Shown here in pieces: positions 60,862-64,000 of a DNA stretch of 64,000 bases. Each line of letters begins with the position of its first letter. Within the stretch, counting starts at the first letter, position 1. The translations under genes were made by a program, and so were the position numbers. Under the pieces are notes generated by a model. That model was not told where the DNA came from and searched no databases. It saw only the letters and a list, made by a program, of their open reading frames with translations. Origin of the DNA: Pinus tabuliformis (taxonomy: Eukaryota; Streptophyta; Pinopsida; Pinales; Pinaceae); contig CM062811.1 of assembly GCA_031772625.1 (NCBI GenBank), positions 645,434,820 to 645,498,819 of the forward strand, in the 5' to 3' direction.

Positions 60862-61194
60862 TGTTAGGCCCCTATACTACTAGTGTAACCCCTTATTGTT
60901 ATTAGTACAACCCCCTTATTATATTGTTGTACCCATGTAGTCCCCATATTGTTATTATTGTGCCCCATAGAAGCCCACTATTGTTAGTACCGTGCCTTTA
61001 CATTATTATTGTTATGCCGGCTCTGATTATATTATGACCCCTTAGACTCCTATATATAGAAAGGAGGTCTTGTCATTTGTATCATCTAAGAATTTTTCAT
61101 TTGTGTAATGTAAAGGAGGTTGCCCCCTCGAAGTGGCTGATTTATAAGGAGGTCATCTATCTTTTCTATCTTTTTGTGAGCTGGTTTCATAACA
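60862..61194 (+). repeat. 3' LTR of the chromovirus derivative
   Basis: Same length as the 5' LTR, preceded by the polypurine tract and followed by target duplication TGTTT. Confidence 0.88.
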
Positions 61195-64000
61195 TGTTTG
61201 CTTAATTTTGCAATCATTGCAAATTTTGTTGACGAAGTAGAGTTAGATGTGGTACCGCTTGATATTCCAGGTGTGGTGTTAGGCAATACATATTTGTATG
61301 ACCGGAAAGTAGTGTTTTACCGCCATGAAAACAAGTATCACTTGTTCAAGGATGGTGTGGAGTACATAGAGAGAGCCCACAGCAAAAAGCTAAACATTTC
61401 TTTGGTTAATCTAGGGGAGGCAAAAACACTAGTGAATTCAAGTAAAAGTTTAGTACTTCTCATGTTCAAACCAAATGATGATATTGTTATGAAAATGTTG
61501 TTACATGTAATGTAAGTTTTAATTCGGATTTGATTGGTTTAGTTCATCAGAGTGATGAAGTATTTTAGGTTGTGAAAGAATCGTCCTTCAAGGAGAAAGA
61601 AACTTCACATGAAATATATTTGCAGCAAGAGGTTTCTCTTTGTGATGTTAGCATGCAAGGGTTGACAAAATTGCCAAGTGTAGAGACATCAATGCAATGC
61701 AAAAGTTTGTTGAAAAATGGCCTCATTCAATCATCCCTTATGCCATGTTGAGCATTGATGGTTATGGTGCCAAAGAGGAATGGTAAGTATTTCAAGAAAG
61801 AGGACAAAATGAGTAGTTTTCACCAAAGAAAAGTTGTAAAAAGAGGTCAGTGCAAGAATATACATAACACCAAACAAGAATGGTTTGTATGTATTTTTAA
61901 TGTTGTATGTTCTTTATAGCAGTTCCATTACATACATGTATTTGAATTGTGGAAAAAAATATTCATTTCTTGAAGAATTTGTCCACTTGGTGACATAAAT
62001 ATGTTTAGAAAGTTTTCTTATGCACATGTCATCTATGAAGGAAAATTGTTTGATGTTTTGAAGATATCAAAGTAAAAATTGGGTTTCACTTATTTGATGC
62101 ATTTGGGCCATGATATTGGAGGAGGTAAGTTGAAGGAAAGCCTCTCCAAGTTGGATGCCATTGTTGATTGGTCAACGACCAAGAACGTCATTTTGATAAG
62201 AGGTTTCCAATGTTGGAGGAGTGTTGTTGTTGAAATTTCTTCTTTTGAAACTCCTTGACATGCATTGTCATGTGTGTGCAAAGTTTTTCATTGGGAGATG
62301 TACAGTAGAAAGCATTTGATGCCTTGAAGAAAAAGATAAGTTCAACACTGGTATTAGCACTTCCGGATCTTATAAAACCATTTGAGATTCACACAGATGC
62401 AAGTGATTATGCCATGGGAGCAGTTCTATTGCAACACGGTAAAACCATTTCATTTTATTCTGAAATTTTTAATGGAGCTGTAACTAACTATCCCACATAT
62501 GACAAAGAAATTTATGAATTGGTACAAAGTGTTAAGAAATGGAAGCACTATTTGATGGGGAAGGATATCATCATCCGTACCGACCATCAATCGTTGCAGT
62601 ATTTATAGTCACAGTCAAAGTTGCAACAGTCATGTCATTTCAGATGGATGGTTTTTCTACAACAATTTCATTTGGTTATCAGGTATAAAAAGGGAATCTA
62701 CAATACGGTAGCTGATATGCTTTCAAGGCCTATTGCAAACTCATCTGTTATACTTAAGCATAATTATGTTTTGCATGAAAGTTCATAGAACAATATGCAA
62801 ATGATAGTGACTTTCAAGAAATATATGCAAGCTTGAGTCAAGGAAACCAAATACAAGAGTTGGATTATCATGTACATAAAAATTTGTTGTATCACTTGGG
62901 CAAGTTGTGTATTCCACAAGGAGAAAGAAACTGTATCATAAGAGAGGCATGCACTTCATTGGTTGCTAGACACTTTGGTGTAGGTAAGACAATAGCGAAT
63001 CTTCAAATGTATTTTTATTGGCCACGCATGTTGGATAATATTTCTCGTTTCATAAGAGGATGTTATTTATGTGCTACAAGTAGGCCTAGTAATAGGAAAC
63101 TTGGTTTATACACTCCACTTCCAGTAACTTCATGTCCATGGGGGAGTATCTCAATGGAATTTGTAGGAGGTCTTCCATTGTCAAGGAAAAGTCATGATTA
63201 CTTGTACGTAGTTGTAGACAGGTTCAGCAAGATGTGCATACTAACACCATGTAAAAAGCAAATTACAGCTGAACAAACAACTCATCTTTTCTTTCAAAAT
63301 ATTTGGGTTCATTTTGGTCTTCCTACTTCCATTGTAAGTGATCGAGATTCTCAATTTGTTGGGAATTTTTGGTCAAATTTATGGGACATGATGGACACAA
63401 AGTTGAAGAAGAGTAAAACCTTTCATCCAAAAACAGAGAAAAAATCGAAGTGGTCAATAGAACAATTATTCATCGTCTTAGAGGATATTGCAACAAACAT
63501 CCTAAGTTGTGGGATGAATAGTTGCATTACATACAACATGCATATAATAGGGCAAATCATTCTTCCACAAACACATCACCATTTGAGGCATGTTATGGAT
63601 ATTTGCCAAGATCACCATTGGACTTCATCTTTGAGAAATATGTTGCTATGGAAGGTCACAGTGACATCGATAAGGTAAGGAAGTTCATAGATAAAATTCA
63701 GTTGATACATCATACAGTGCAAGAACAGCTTGAGAAAAGTCAAAGCAGCTACAAGGCAAGGCATGACAAACACTGGATAGATCAAAAATTTCAAGTTGGA
63801 GATGAAGTTTGGTTATATATTAGCAAAGAGAGACTTCAAGGGAAGGTAAAAAGATGAAACCAATCCATTATGGTCCTTTTAAAATTCTTGAAAAGATTGG
63901 TAATAATGCATTCAAGCTTGATTTGCCTCCTTACATGAAAATATACTTTATTGTTAATGTTGAGAATTTGAGATTGTTTGAGCCTCCTTTGATTGATGAT
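61195..64000 (+). mobile_element. pol region of family G copy 2: RNase H and integrase (fossil, cut by window edge)
   Basis: After a linker (ELDVVPLDIPGVVLGNTYLY near 61,230) there is little recognisable reverse transcriptase. RNase H follows at 62,324-62,608 (IHTDASDYAMGAVLLQHGKT, IIRTDHQSLQYL). Integrase occupies about 62,833-63,860: a zinc-finger region around RGCYLCATS, a catalytic core with ISMEFVGGLPLSRKS and SDRDSQFVGNFW, and a C-terminal part with FQVGDEVWLY. The sequence continues to the window end with the integrase tail (HYGPFKILEKIG). Broken, with numerous breaks. Confidence 0.85.

Larger units (their letters stand above)
58132..61194 (+). mobile_element. Scrambled non-autonomous chromovirus derivative nested in family G copy 2
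   Basis: A 3,063-bp element with 333-bp LTRs (58,132-58,464 and 60,862-61,194), primer site TGGTATCAGAGC (58,467-58,478), polypurine tract AAGGAGAGGGGCA (60,849-60,861) and perfect 5-bp target duplication TGTTT (58,127-58,131 and 61,195-61,199). Inside are gag (about 59,050-59,690, with a zinc knuckle CYNCDSKCTKSHKC), three copies of a pre-protease segment, a piece of integrase C-terminus, a piece of RNase H ([17 protein letters not shown]) and a chromodomain (WKNLPAEDSTWEDNNFIQKH). The integrase piece lies before the RNase H piece, the reverse of the normal order, and most of pol is absent. The LTRs differ by about 6 percent by hand count, so it is of middle age. Confidence 0.85.
55101..64000 (+). 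mobile_element. Ty3/gypsy LTR retrotransposon, family G copy 2 (broken, runs off the right edge)
   Basis: Parts in order: LTR 55,101-56,432; primer site 56,436-56,449; gag 56,577-57,750; protease 57,940-58,131; pol resuming at 61,195 with RNase H and integrase to the window end. The 3' LTR lies outside. It interrupts a pogo-like transposase on its left and hosts a nested chromovirus derivative at 58,132-61,194. Compared with copy 1 it is similarly eroded, with many breaks. Reverse transcriptase is largely missing or unrecognisable. Confidence 0.88.

Overview
The window looks like intergenic DNA from a large plant nuclear genome, most likely a gymnosperm (conifer). The reasons are wall-to-wall, deeply eroded and nested Ty1/copia and Ty3/gypsy LTR retrotransposons, plant-type nuclear tRNA-Glu and tRNA-Asn sequences, a fragment of a plant-type alcohol dehydrogenase, and a hammerhead ribozyme of the Penelope-like type. 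Penelope-like elements are known in conifers (the Dryad group) and are rare in other seed plants. I see no intact host protein-coding gene. The species call is inference.

Layout. 1-7,822 (minus) is a broken Ty3/gypsy copy, called family G copy 1. It runs off the left edge, carries a nested coding-free LTR element (1,691-5,454, target duplication CCTTT), and is itself inserted into a broken copia element whose 3' half and 3' LTR occupy 7,823-10,782. 10,783-15,477 holds a minus-strand gypsy fossil with gag, primer site and LTR. 15,478-19,480 is AT-rich with one LINE tail. 19,539-19,837 is a tRNA-Glu gene with two truncated copies, split from its right flank by the only LTR element here that looks whole, a chromovirus of 10.9 kb with 3,046-bp LTRs (19,876-30,823, target duplication CCCTC). 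31,202-33,250 is a tRNA-Asn sequence followed by a 2-kb minisatellite seeded with pieces of the same tRNA. 34,200-36,470 is an array of units of roughly 500-600 bp whose last unit is inverted.

36,960-44,556 is a copia fossil (A) that has received a Penelope-like fragment with a hammerhead ribozyme (37,386-37,436) and a block of two further copia fossils (B, C). 44,645-46,202 is a gypsy LTR with primer site. A SWIM zinc-finger fragment, an alcohol dehydrogenase pseudogene and a second large tandem array follow up to 53,225. 53,330-55,100 (minus) is a pogo-like DNA transposase, interrupted by family G copy 2 (55,101 to the right edge), which in turn hosts a scrambled chromovirus derivative (58,132-61,194, target duplication TGTTT).

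The parts do not form a working pathway. What ties them together is insertion order: elements within elements give a relative history, and tRNA-derived sequence turns up in three settings (a tRNA-Glu cluster, a tRNA-Asn minisatellite, and an antisense tRNA-like cassette inside the LTRs of both family G copies). The strongest candidate for new biology is the hammerhead ribozyme with its Penelope-like context.
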